Positions 1 through 8,318 of a stretch of DNA of 64,000 nt are shown here, in pieces (within the stretch, counting starts at the first letter, position 1; the number at the start of each line of letters is the position of its first letter). The translations under genes were made by a program, and so were the position numbers. Source of the stretch: DATFVA01 sp963774455 (GTDB taxonomy: Bacteria; Bacteroidota; Ignavibacteria; Ignavibacteriales; Ignavibacteriaceae); the NCBI GenBank assembly GCA_963774455.1, contig CAVZFD010000003.1, positions 1-64,000 of the forward strand, given 5' to 3'. The notes beneath the pieces are model-generated. The model was not told where the DNA came from. It did not search any database and was given only the letters and a program-made list of their open reading frames with translations.

Positions 1-228
1 CATCCTAACGATAACAGTGAAAGACTTCATTTCGGAGCCGAGTTTTCTTTCTTCGACAGGCTGTATCTAAGGACAGGCTATAAGTTTAATTACGACGATG
101 AGGATTTTACATTCGGTGCCGGAGCAAATGTTCCTTTTTCAGGTAATAGCGTCTATTTTGATTATGCTTATGCACTTTATGATATACTCCCCAGCGTTCA
201 CAGAATCACTGTGGGACTGACACTCTGA
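1..228 (+). CDS. C-terminal end of a PorV/PorQ-like outer-membrane barrel protein (partial)
   Basis: An open frame enters from the left edge and stops at TGA 226-228, giving 75 residues. The sequence alternates hydrophobic and polar residues like beta strands (LHFGAEFSFF, LYLRTGYKF, FTFGAGANV, VYFDYAY) and ends VHRITVGLTL. That 'FDYAY...hR.slgl.f' ending is typical of the PorV/PorQ-type (UPF0164-like) outer-membrane proteins common in Bacteroidetes and Ignavibacteria. Family assignment is from memory of that C-terminal pattern; the N-terminus lies outside the window, so exact function (secretion accessory or plain barrel) cannot be told. Confidence 0.6.
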   Translation, partial: HPNDNSERLHFGAEFSFFDRLYLRTGYKFNYDDEDFTFGAGANVPFSGNSVYFDYAYALYDILPSVHRITVGLTL

Positions 229-301
229 TTCTAAACCTCTGTTCGTTTAAGGAAGGGACACACATTAAGAATTCAGTTTTATAAGATGGCTAGTAAGTAA
301 T

Positions 302-1426
302 ATGAAAATTGAAAGAATAGAGTTAAGGCAGATTTTCCTCCCGTATAAAAAACCTTTCGAAACAAGCGGATGGGTTGAGGATGGCAATTACGGGATAATT
401 GCAAAGATATATTCTGAAGGACTCATTGGCTGGGGAGAATCGCCTGCGGGGAAAGAACCATGGTATAACGAAGAGACCACGGATACTGCCTGGTCGATTC
501 AAAAAGATTTTTTACTTCCCCTATTGCTTGATAAAGAAATATCACATCCTGAACAGGTTGATTTATTATTTCAGCCTGTCCGCGGAAACAAGATTGCAAA
601 AACGGCGCTCGAATTCGCAGTATGGGACCTTGCCGCGAAGAAGGCAGGAATAAGTTTATCATCCTTCATAGGCGGGCATAGAAAAATTATTCCCGTGGGA
701 GTTAGTATCGGTATACAAAAAAATTTATACTCACTTTTGAATGCCGTTGAGGGATATTTAAAAGAAGGTTACCAAAGAATCAAAATAAAAATTAAGCCGG
801 GTTATGATATACATCCTTTACAAGCTTTAAGAAAAAGTTTCCCGGATATAATACTGCAGGTAGATGCGAACAGTATTTACACCCTGAAAGACACTGAACA
901 TCTGAAGGAACTTGATGAATTTGATCTGCTGCTCATTGAACAGCCTCTTGCACATGATGATATTTATGAACATTCCAAACTGCAGAAAATATTAAAGACT
1001 GCTGTTTGTCTCGATGAAAGTATTACCTCTCCGGCGCATGCATCATTTGCTCTTGAAATTGAAGCATGCCGGGTTATAAATATCAAACCATCCCGTGTGG
1101 GCGGATTAACCGCGGCTCAAAGAATTCATGATATATGCTTTGATAAATCTGTCCCTGTCTGGTGCGGTGGCATGCTTGAAACAGGGATAGGAAGAACAGT
1201 CAATGCAGCATTGGCATCCCTGCCGGGGTTCGTCTTACCCGGTGATATTAGCGCGAATGACCGCTATTTTGAAAGAGATATTGTATTGAACCCCTTTAAA
1301 CTGAACAATGATGGTACACTTAACGTTCCGGAATTACCCGGATGCGGGGCCATTGTTGATGAGGACTATCTTGAAACCGTCACTCTTCAGAAATATGAAA
1401 CTTCTGCAAAAGGAATATTTCATTGA
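302..1426 (+). CDS. menC: o-succinylbenzoate synthase / N-succinylamino acid racemase-like enolase
   Basis: 374 residues, the usual length for the muconate-lactonizing subgroup of the enolase superfamily. The catalytic set is complete and evenly spaced: K161-I-K163 in RIKIKIKPG, metal ligands D188 (VDANS), E213 (IEQPL) and D238 (LDES), and the second catalytic lysine K262 (NIKPSRVGG), followed by GGMLETGIGR. This pattern is that of OSBS/NSAR enzymes: OSBS dehydrates SHCHC to o-succinylbenzoate in menaquinone synthesis, while NSAR racemises N-succinyl amino acids. No other men gene is visible. The next gene, an M14 peptidase, starts inside its stop codon, so a role in amino acid/peptide turnover is equally possible. 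ATG start at 302 with little Shine-Dalgarno. Confidence 0.8.
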   Translation: MKIERIELRQIFLPYKKPFETSGWVEDGNYGIIAKIYSEGLIGWGESPAGKEPWYNEETTDTAWSIQKDFLLPLLLDKEISHPEQVDLLFQPVRGNKIAKTALEFAVWDLAAKKAGISLSSFIGGHRKIIPVGVSIGIQKNLYSLLNAVEGYLKEGYQRIKIKIKPGYDIHPLQALRKSFPDIILQVDANSIYTLKDTEHLKELDEFDLLLIEQPLAHDDIYEHSKLQKILKTAVCLDESITSPAHASFALEIEACRVINIKPSRVGGLTAAQRIHDICFDKSVPVWCGGMLETGIGRTVNAALASLPGFVLPGDISANDRYFERDIVLNPFKLNNDGTLNVPELPGCGAIVDEDYLETVTLQKYETSAKGIFH

Positions 1427-2916
1427 AATTTACCCTTATAACATTTATGATTAGCTCTATGCTGATATTTCCACAGAAATTGCACACCCCGCTGGAAGAA
1501 AATAATTATGACAGTCTGACATCGTACTCACAGATGATATCTTACCTTGAAAACATTGCAGAAAAGCATACGGGAATAAAGCTTGATTACATCGCCGAAA
1601 CTGTTCAGGGGCGGAAAGTGCCTGTGGTCTTCATATCAGCCGGTAAATTTGGTGAAGATCCATCAAAGATAAATATATTAATATTTGCACAGCAGCATGG
1701 AAATGAACAGTCAGGTAAGGAAGGTGCTTTATTGCTGCTGGAAGATATCGTTACAGGAGGATTTGACAACTTCATTGAGCAGGCTGACCTCATGCTCGTA
1801 CCCCAAATGAATCCTGATGGTGCGGCAGTTAATGAGAGAAGTAATGGGAACAATGCTGACCTCAATAGGAATCATCTGATCTTAACACAACCTGAGGTGA
1901 TCGGACTACATAAGCTCTTTAACAGACACCTCCCTGAAGCAACTCTTGATGTTCACGAGTACTACCCTTACGGGGATGACTGGCTTGCATTCGGGTACGT
2001 AAAGAATTTTGATGAACAGTTCGGAGCCGCTACGGATATAAACGTTTCAGAGGATATCAGAAAATATTCTAATAAAAAGTTCTTTCCATTTGCCGCAGAA
2101 TATCTAAAGGAAAGAGGATTTACCTTTAATAATTATATCCTGGGAGGACCTCCTGGTGTAAGCCGGTTCAGACACAGCACTGTCGATATAAATGACGGCA
2201 GACAGAGCTTAGGTATATTAAATACATTTTCATTTATACTTGAAGGTCTGAACGGAGAGGATGCTTATCTTGATAATATTAAGTACAGGGCGGAGGGACA
2301 AAAAACGGCGATGGAGGCATTTATCAGTTTTGCTGTAAAGAACAGGGAAACAATAAAAAAGATGGTTAACAACGAACGGGAAAAACTCAGGAATTCGAAA
2401 GAAGGGGAACCGGCGGCCATAAGGATGGAACATACAGGAGCAGACAGCAGCTTAAAGATCAGATTGAAATCGTTAAAAACTAAAGAAGATACTACTATTA
2501 TTGCAGAGGAATATCATTCAGTAGTCACATCTGTAATGACAGTAAAGAAACCGGCAGGCTACCTGGTACCGAAAGATTCTGCTAACCTGGTAACGATGCT
2601 GAATGATCATGGTGTATCATTCGGCCCATATATAAAAAAGGAAAAAGATAATTATCAGAAGTACTATGTTGAGAAAATCGATTCTGTATTTCTCGAGGAG
2701 CTTATGCTGCCGGATGCAGTTGTAAGAACTGAAGTATCAGCTGATATAGATGAGAGTAAATATTATTATGTGCCTGTAAACCAGCTGAACAGCAATATGC
2801 TCGTGCTGGGACTAGAACCACAGAGCATGATAGGTATAATAGTATATGATGAATACAAAAACTGGATTAAGGCTAGAGAATATTATCCGGTTATCAGGGT
2901 TGTAACGGCCGATTAA
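1423..2916 (+). CDS. M14-family zinc carboxypeptidase, probably exported
   Basis: 497 residues from a TTG start that overlaps the menC stop (TTGA), indicating translational coupling. Residues 1-18 are hydrophobic and look like a signal peptide. The zinc-site pattern of M14 peptidases is present: H92-x-x-E95 in QQHGNEQSG, substrate-binding DLNRNH at 146-151, and third ligand H178 in LDVHEYYPYG. A C-terminal half of about 200 residues follows the catalytic core and is probably an accessory domain. The likely role is trimming C-terminal residues of peptides in the periplasm or outside the cell (inference). The 3' end overlaps the convergent Rrf2 gene by 4 bp. Confidence 0.8.
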   Translation: MKFTLITFMISSMLIFPQKLHTPLEENNYDSLTSYSQMISYLENIAEKHTGIKLDYIAETVQGRKVPVVFISAGKFGEDPSKINILIFAQQHGNEQSGKEGALLLLEDIVTGGFDNFIEQADLMLVPQMNPDGAAVNERSNGNNADLNRNHLILTQPEVIGLHKLFNRHLPEATLDVHEYYPYGDDWLAFGYVKNFDEQFGAATDINVSEDIRKYSNKKFFPFAAEYLKERGFTFNNYILGGPPGVSRFRHSTVDINDGRQSLGILNTFSFILEGLNGEDAYLDNIKYRAEGQKTAMEAFISFAVKNRETIKKMVNNEREKLRNSKEGEPAAIRMEHTGADSSLKIRLKSLKTKEDTTIIAEEYHSVVTSVMTVKKPAGYLVPKDSANLVTMLNDHGVSFGPYIKKEKDNYQKYYVEKIDSVFLEELMLPDAVVRTEVSADIDESKYYYVPVNQLNSNMLVLGLEPQSMIGIIVYDEYKNWIKAREYYPVIRVVTAD

Positions 2917-3392
2917 TTTTCGTTAGGGAAGGGGTCTGTTTCCTGGGTGAAGCTGGTCATTATTATTGAAACCTGATCTTCATTTCCAAGCAGATCTTTT
3001 AATGTAAGATTATCGAGAACACTATCGAGTAATGACTGTACTTTACTCCACAGCGAGCGGATAGCACAGTCGATTGAATTCGTGCAGATATTCTGAATAC
3101 CCGAATGGATGTCGCAGAAAGACGATTCATACAGCTTTCCGCCGAGTGCCGCAAGAGCTTCACCAATTATGATCTCATCCGGAGGTCTTGACAGTTTATA
3201 TCCGCCCGTTTGTCCACGACTGCTTTCAATAAATTCCCCCAGTCTTAGTATACGCAATAGTTTACCGACATGGGCAGTGGATAATCCTTCCAGCTCGCTG
3301 ATTTCGGGGATAGTCAATCCGTTGGGTGATGGGGATTTTGCTATCCTGATAAGGCATCGCAAACCATATTCTTCCTGGGTACTGAATTTCAT
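2913..3392 (-). CDS. Rrf2-family transcriptional regulator (IscR-like)
   Basis: 159 residues. The N-terminal winged helix is typical of Rrf2 (MKFSTQEEYGLRCLIRIA; LSTAHVGKLLRILRLGEFIESSRGQTGGYKLSRPP). Three cysteines, C93, C103 and C109, sit where IscR binds a [2Fe-2S] cluster, although the first spacing is longer than in E. coli IscR. Lying as the last gene behind the suf operon on the same strand, it is the obvious candidate to sense Fe-S status and control suf transcription (inference). Its upstream region holds a short inverted repeat (CTGAG-N5-CTCAG, 3418-3432) that could be an operator, and then a TTCAAT-type simple repeat separates it from the bacilliredoxin gene, so it may also have its own promoter. 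Confidence 0.88.
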   Translation of the reverse strand: MKFSTQEEYGLRCLIRIAKSPSPNGLTIPEISELEGLSTAHVGKLLRILRLGEFIESSRGQTGGYKLSRPPDEIIIGEALAALGGKLYESSFCDIHSGIQNICTNSIDCAIRSLWSKVQSLLDSVLDNLTLKDLLGNEDQVSIIMTSFTQETDPFPNEN

Positions 3393-3450
3393 TATGTCAT
3401 CATTTCTTTATAAATACTGAGGCTGTCTCAGCATAACTAAGACAACCCCA

Positions 3451-3551
3451 TCAATTTTCAATCTGTCAATCTGCAATTTTCAATCTGCAATTTTCAATCT
3501 GCAATTTTCAATCTGTCAATCTGCAATCTTCAATCTGCAATTTCCAATCTT
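3451..3551. repeat. AT-rich simple repeat built from CAATCTG / CAATTTT heptamers
   Basis: About 100 bp composed almost only of 7-bp words of the form CAATCTG, CAATTTT and CAATCTT, often paired as the 14-mer AATTTTCAATCTGC. It lies between the bacilliredoxin and Rrf2 genes. The same kind of sequence surrounds both IS110 copies (46811-50008), so this is a dispersed intergenic repeat family in this genome. Confidence 0.85.
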
Positions 3552-3552
3552 C

Positions 3553-4086
3553 CTACTCTTTATACAACGGTATTTTCGATCCGCACTGAACCGCATACGT
3601 TACATTCTCAAAAACATCCGGGGGAATCGAAGGACCCTGTTTTGTACATAGTTCATCGAATGCCTCCCTCAGATCAGCCGCGATTTCTTCAGCTGAACGT
3701 CCTTCTATATTATATCTCTGCATAAAGTACATAAGCTGACCATTCTTAAAGACAGCGATGCTGGGGGAAGACGGCGGATAGCCTTTAATATATTCCCGGA
3801 TCTTATCAACGGCTTCTCTTTCCTGTCCTGCAAAGCCCGTTACCAGTCTGTCGGGGATGAGATTATGCTGAAGAGCCCGTGAAACTCCGGGTCTGGCACT
3901 GCCTGCAGCACATCCGCAGACTGAGTTAATCATCACCAGCACCACCTGGTCATCATTAACGTTTATTGCATCATGTACATCTTTTGCGGACAGCAATTCT
4001 TTGAAGCCTACTGCTATTAAAGCATCTCTCATAGGCTGAACAGCATCCTGATCATAAAGGGGGGGACGCGACATAATATTAAACAT
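3553..4086 (-). CDS. BrxA/BrxB-type bacilliredoxin
   Basis: 177 residues with the diagnostic CGC motif C57-G-C59 in NSVCGCAAGSARPG, followed by the conserved YPPSSPSIAVFKNG and R/E-rich helix of the YphP/YqiW (BrxA/B) family. Bacilliredoxins reverse mixed disulfides between proteins and bacillithiol. The protein is about 30 residues longer than the Bacillus forms, with a C-terminal tail (IPPDVFENVTYAVQCGSKIPLYKE) carrying one more cysteine. Position directly behind sufT suggests a thiol-redox role coupled to Fe-S assembly; that link is inference. Gap to sufT is 31 bp. Confidence 0.85.
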   Translation of the reverse strand: MFNIMSRPPLYDQDAVQPMRDALIAVGFKELLSAKDVHDAINVNDDQVVLVMINSVCGCAAGSARPGVSRALQHNLIPDRLVTGFAGQEREAVDKIREYIKGYPPSSPSIAVFKNGQLMYFMQRYNIEGRSAEEIAADLREAFDELCTKQGPSIPPDVFENVTYAVQCGSKIPLYKE

Positions 4087-4117
4087 GTTTATCTACTCCT
4101 ATTATTTGATTTATTAA

Positions 4118-4453
4118 TTATAACATTCCAAGTTCAAGTTTTGCAGCATCAGACATCATGTCTTTATCCCACGGGGGATTCCAGACAAGTTCAACTTTCA
4201 CATTTCTTATTTCAGGTATGGAATATACCTTCTCCTGTACTTCTCCCGGCAGCGACCCTGCAACAGGGCAGGCAGGTGAAGTCAGAGTCATCTTCACAAC
4301 CACGTTTGCCTCATTATCGATCTGGATCTCGTATATTAATCCCAGTTCAAATATGTTAACGGGGATTTCGGGATCATAGCAGGTTTTAAGCATTGCTATG
4401 ATTGTTTCTTCAAGTTCCTGCTTGTTGATCACTTCAGTTGTTTCTTTTTTCAT
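4118..4453 (-). CDS. sufT: SufT/MIP18-family (DUF59) Fe-S assembly protein
   Basis: 111 residues from the ATG at 4453, which overlaps the sufU stop as ATGA; the longer open frame to 4522 would lie inside sufU and is unlikely. The DUF59 fold is recognised by YDPEIPVNIFELGLIYEI, the TSPACPVAGSLP loop with a single conserved cysteine, and VWNPPWDKDMMSD. Family members (PaaD-like, MIP18, SufT) help mature Fe-S proteins, probably as cluster carriers or adaptors. Operon position between sufU and the bacilliredoxin supports that role. Confidence 0.87.
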   Translation of the reverse strand: MKKETTEVINKQELEETIIAMLKTCYDPEIPVNIFELGLIYEIQIDNEANVVVKMTLTSPACPVAGSLPGEVQEKVYSIPEIRNVKVELVWNPPWDKDMMSDAAKLELGML

Positions 4454-4905
4454 TCGGTTGTTACGGTTTTGTTTTTCTCTTTCAAAGCCGATATTAAGGT
4501 ATGCCATGCCAAACTCGCACATTTTATTCGTGATGGAAATTCTCTTACTCCCGCAAACACTGCCAGTTTTCCGACCTCATCAGTATTAACTTCCTCATCC
4601 AGTTTTCCTGTAATGAGGTGATGAAACTTTTCAAATATTTTTTCAGCTTCATCAATTGTTTTGCCCTTAACCATTGTACTCATAAGGGAGGCTGATGCTT
4701 TCGAGATTGCGCATCCTGATCCCATAAATGATATTTCTTCAATTTTATCATCGTCAAGCTTCACATATACGTCAATCCGGTCGCCGCAGAGGGGGTTATA
4801 TCCTTCTGCGTAGTGATTTGCAGTCTCAAGTATTTTAAAATTTCTTGGACTCTTATTATGGTCCAGTATTACCTGCTGGTAAAGTTCTCTTAATTCATTC
4901 TCCAT
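4450..4905 (-). CDS. sufU: SufU-type Fe-S scaffold / sulfurtransferase
   Basis: 151 residues. Three conserved cysteines of the IscU/SufU fold are present: C40 in YNPLCGDRIDVYV, C65 in GSGCAISKASASLM and C129 in RIKCASLAWHTL. SufU proteins accept sulfur from SufS through a zinc-bound cysteine and pass it to the SufBCD scaffold. It overlaps sufS by one base upstream and sufT by four downstream, so it is firmly within the operon. Confidence 0.9.
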   Translation of the reverse strand: MENELRELYQQVILDHNKSPRNFKILETANHYAEGYNPLCGDRIDVYVKLDDDKIEEISFMGSGCAISKASASLMSTMVKGKTIDEAEKIFEKFHHLITGKLDEEVNTDEVGKLAVFAGVREFPSRIKCASLAWHTLISALKEKNKTVTTE

Positions 4906-6158
4906 TAGCTGAATGCCTCAATAACTTTTTTTACTCCCCATACAAGAATATCAGCTTCTTCAATAGTATTATACATTGCGAATGAAGCCCTTGAAGTTGC
5001 AGGAATATTAAACCTATCCATCAAAGGCTGGGTGCAGTGATGTCCTGTTCTCACAGCTATTCCTTCATAATCCAAAAAAGTACCCACATCATGAGGATGC
5101 ACATTTTTCAGGACGAAGGAAATAACGCTGCTTTTTTCCACAGCTGTTCCGATTATTCTTAGTCCCTCAACGCCGGATAATTTATCGGCAGCGTAATCAA
5201 GTACATGCTTTTCGTATTTCGCGATGGAATCAAGACCGACAGATAGCACATAATCTATCGCAGCACCCAGCCCGATAGCATCTGCAATATTAGATGTTCC
5301 TGCTTCGAACTTAAAAGGGAGTTCATTAAAGGTAGTTTTTGTAAAAGTAACTCTGGAGATCATATCTCCGCCGCCCATAAATGGAGGCATCTGTTCCAGT
5401 AATTTTTCTTTACCGTACAGAACGCCTATTCCGGTAGGACCGTAAAGCTTATGTCCGGAAAAAGCAAAAAAATCGCAGTCGAGTTTCTGCACATCTATAG
5501 GAATATGACTAACAGCCTGTGCTGCATCAAGAAGAACCGGGATCCCATGTTTGTGTGCTATTTCGATAATCCTTTCAACGGGGTTGATCGTCCCGAGTGA
5601 ATTAGAAACATAGGCGACTGAGATAATTTTAGTACGTTCTGTTATCAGCTTTTCAAATTCTTCGAGGATCAATTCGCCGGTATCGGTAATGGGAGCTGTT
5701 TTAAGCACCGCTTTCTTTTCTGCTGCTATCAGCTGCCATGGAACTATGTTCGAATGGTGCTCCATAACGGTTATAAGGATCTCATCTCCTTCATTAAAGC
5801 TGCTTCTTCCGAAGCTGTTAGTAACGAGGTTTATAGACTCTGTTGTACCGCGGGTAAATATGATTTCTTTTTCGCTCTTTGCATTTATAAAATTCTTAAC
5901 CTTTAGTCGGGCCTCCTCAAAAGCAGCAGTAGCGCGCTCACTTAATGTATGCACACCGCGGTGAATGTTTGAGTTCAAAGTAGTGTAATAATTGTCAAGC
6001 GAATCGATGACCTGCTGCGGTTTCTGTGTAGTTGCAGCATTATCGAGGTAAACCAGAGGTTTGCCCCGAACAAGTGTTTTAAGGATCGGGAAGTCCTCCC
6101 TGATCTTTTGCACATCAAATTCTTTTTCGTTAGACAATATTTCTGTTTTCGTATTCAC
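4905..6158 (-). CDS. sufS: Cysteine desulfurase SufS
   Basis: 417 residues, class V aminotransferase fold. The PLP lysine is K237 in FAFSGHKLYGPTGIGVLYG, the active cysteine that carries the persulfide is C375 in RTGHHCTQPLM, and YLDNAATTQKP near residue 40 and TRGTTESINLV are typical of the SufS/CsdA group. It removes sulfur from cysteine to supply Fe-S assembly. The gene abuts sufD (stop 6159, start 6158) and overlaps sufU by one base. Confidence 0.95.
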   Translation of the reverse strand: MNTKTEILSNEKEFDVQKIREDFPILKTLVRGKPLVYLDNAATTQKPQQVIDSLDNYYTTLNSNIHRGVHTLSERATAAFEEARLKVKNFINAKSEKEIIFTRGTTESINLVTNSFGRSSFNEGDEILITVMEHHSNIVPWQLIAAEKKAVLKTAPITDTGELILEEFEKLITERTKIISVAYVSNSLGTINPVERIIEIAHKHGIPVLLDAAQAVSHIPIDVQKLDCDFFAFSGHKLYGPTGIGVLYGKEKLLEQMPPFMGGGDMISRVTFTKTTFNELPFKFEAGTSNIADAIGLGAAIDYVLSVGLDSIAKYEKHVLDYAADKLSGVEGLRIIGTAVEKSSVISFVLKNVHPHDVGTFLDYEGIAVRTGHHCTQPLMDRFNIPATSRASFAMYNTIEEADILVWGVKKVIEAFS

Positions 6159-7490
6159 TTATTGTCCCGGGTTAAATTTATTTGTCAATATTCCTTCAAG
6201 ATAATTTCTTATCGTCTCAATTTTAATTGCGTTCACAACCTCATCCGCAAAAGCATGGATCAGCATTCCGCGGGCGGTTTTATCTCCGATTCCTCTTGAT
6301 TTTAGATAAAAAAGAGCCTCATCTTCAATCTGTCCGATTGTAGCGCCGTGGGAGCATTTAACGTCATCGGCAAAAATTTCGAGCTGGGGTTTTGTATTAA
6401 CGAGTGCTCTATCGGACAGTATGACGTTGTTGTTCTCCTGGAAAGCGTTAGTTTTCTGAGCATCGGGACGAACCATTACCTTTCCATTAAACACGCCTCT
6501 TGAGTTTCCGTCAAGAATACCTTTGTAATGCTCGTGGCTGTTGCAGTGCGGTTTTGCGTGGTCGATCATAGTATGAACATCGAAAAGCTGATCACCGTCA
6601 ATCATAAATAATCCGTTAAGCATACACTCGCCGCCGGTATCATTAAACCTGGTGTTAAAATCATTACGACTTAAACCAGCGCCGAATGAAATCATACTTG
6701 AGCTGAAGTTACTGTTACGCTCCTGGTCGACTTCCATTCTTGCTATATGGAATGCATTCCTGTTTTCATCCTGCAGTTTAATATGATCGACAACGGAATT
6801 AACATCGGCAAAAATTTCGGTGACCGTATTAGTAAAATAAACTCCCTCGTCGAGCGAACCGTAATGTTCAATTATTGTTGCCTGCGAATTTTTCCCTGCA
6901 ACGAAGAGGTTTCTTGGCTGAGATAATATCTTTTTGTCTTCAGATAAGACGAGATATAAAATATGGATCGGGTCTTCAATTATTTTACCATCGGGAATAT
7001 ATATGAAGGCGCCGTCCTTAGTGTAGGCAGTGCTTAACGCGGTAAAAATTTGTTCTTTATAGTCCGCATATTTGCTAAAATGCCTTTCAACAATTTCAGA
7101 TTGCTTTTCAATAGCGTCTGCTATGCTGCCGGCGATAACGCCTTTGGGCAGGTTCTTTACATCTGAAAGCTCTTCAGAATAAAAGCCATTTACAAAAACA
7201 AGCAGGGAATGCTTCAGCTCACCGAACAAAAACTTTTTAACCTGGTTTTTATCCTGCAGAGTTATTTTTTGTGCGGGAGTAAAAGTATGCTTCAGGAGCG
7301 GAGCGATACTGGTGTACTTCCATTCTTCATTCCTGGTAGTTGGAAATTCAAGTCTGGAGAAACTTGATATAGCTTCCTTCCGGATCCCATGAATAGGAGC
7401 CGAAGCGCCGCCATTAAGACTATTCTCAAATTTTCCGAAGTTATCTATGTACCAGCTTTTAATATCTTTTAATTCCAGGGTATCAGTCAT
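6159..7490 (-). CDS. sufD: Fe-S cluster assembly protein SufD
   Basis: 443 residues of the SufB/SufD beta-helix family. Typical segments are the N-terminal RNEEWKYTSIAPLL, the central VDHIKLQDENRNAFHIARMEV, and the C-terminal block KTNAFQENNNVILSDRALVNTKPQLEIFADDVKCSHGATIGQ, whose cysteine and histidine lie at the SufB-SufD interface in the known complex. SufD pairs with SufB and the ATPase SufC in the cytosol. It lies 28 bp after sufC and directly abuts sufS. Confidence 0.93.
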   Translation of the reverse strand: MTDTLELKDIKSWYIDNFGKFENSLNGGASAPIHGIRKEAISSFSRLEFPTTRNEEWKYTSIAPLLKHTFTPAQKITLQDKNQVKKFLFGELKHSLLVFVNGFYSEELSDVKNLPKGVIAGSIADAIEKQSEIVERHFSKYADYKEQIFTALSTAYTKDGAFIYIPDGKIIEDPIHILYLVLSEDKKILSQPRNLFVAGKNSQATIIEHYGSLDEGVYFTNTVTEIFADVNSVVDHIKLQDENRNAFHIARMEVDQERNSNFSSSMISFGAGLSRNDFNTRFNDTGGECMLNGLFMIDGDQLFDVHTMIDHAKPHCNSHEHYKGILDGNSRGVFNGKVMVRPDAQKTNAFQENNNVILSDRALVNTKPQLEIFADDVKCSHGATIGQIEDEALFYLKSRGIGDKTARGMLIHAFADEVVNAIKIETIRNYLEGILTNKFNPGQ

Positions 7491-7518
7491 TTCTATTTTC
7501 TGTTTAGGTTTTGTTTTG

Positions 7519-8283
7519 TTAATCTTCTACCAACTGTTTCTTAATATCTTTAATCCAATCGTATCCTTTTTCCTCAAGTTCAAGCGCAAGATCCTTGCCG
7601 CCGGATTTAACAATTCTGCCATTATAGAGCACGTGCACGAAATCGGGAACAATATAATCAAGCAGGCGCTGGTAATGAGTAACAACAATTGTGGCATTAT
7701 CCTTATTTTTTAATTTATTTACACCGTTTGCGACAGTTTTAAGAGCATCGATATCAAGTCCCGAATCCGTTTCATCAAGTATGCTGAGTCTGGGCTCAAG
7801 AACAGCCATCTGAAAAATTTCATTTCTCTTTTTCTCGCCTCCGGAAAAGCCTTCATTCACTGCTCTTGACAATAATTTCTGATCGAGTTCAACAAGTTTC
7901 ATTTTTTCTTTTATAAGGGAAAGAAATTCCATTGCGTCAAGCTGTTCCTCACCACGGTATTTCCTTATCTCATTAAGAGCTGTCTTCAGGAGGTTAGTAT
8001 TGCTTACACCTGGTAATTCAACAGGGTACTGGAATGCGAGAAACAAACCTTCGCGTGCGCGGTCCTCGGGAGAAAGCTCAAGCAGGTTCTTTCCATTATA
8101 GATTACCTCACCCTGTGTGATCACATATTCCTCCTTACCGGCGAGAGCCTGGGCAAGGGTACTTTTACCGGAACCATTTGGTCCCATTATAGCGTGAACT
8201 TCACCAGCGTTCACCTTCAGATCAATTCCTTTCAGAATTTCTTTTGTCCCGATATTCACGTGCAGATTTTTTATTTCTAACAT
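7519..8283 (-). CDS. sufC: Fe-S assembly ATPase SufC
   Basis: 254-residue ABC ATPase. Walker A GPNGSGKST starts at residue 34, the signature is FSGGEKKRNEIFQM, and the Walker B region reads LSILDETDSGLDIDALK, the SufC-specific form of this motif. It is soluble and drives the SufBCD scaffold. Gap to sufB is 35 bp and consists of TTAATTGTTAA-type repeats; no separate promoter is obvious there. Confidence 0.95.
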   Translation of the reverse strand: MLEIKNLHVNIGTKEILKGIDLKVNAGEVHAIMGPNGSGKSTLAQALAGKEEYVITQGEVIYNGKNLLELSPEDRAREGLFLAFQYPVELPGVSNTNLLKTALNEIRKYRGEEQLDAMEFLSLIKEKMKLVELDQKLLSRAVNEGFSGGEKKRNEIFQMAVLEPRLSILDETDSGLDIDALKTVANGVNKLKNKDNATIVVTHYQRLLDYIVPDFVHVLYNGRIVKSGGKDLALELEEKGYDWIKDIKKQLVED

Positions 8284-8318
8284 TATTTTCTTTGTTGTTA
8301 ATTGTTAATTTTTAATTG

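Noticed and set aside
302..1426. Menaquinone biosynthesis operon
   Set aside because: Only one men-like gene is present and it is coupled to an M14 peptidase, so I leave the OSBS/NSAR choice open.
4454..4522. Upstream extension of sufT
   Set aside because: It would lie within sufU coding sequence; the ATGA overlap at 4450-4453 is the normal coupled start.
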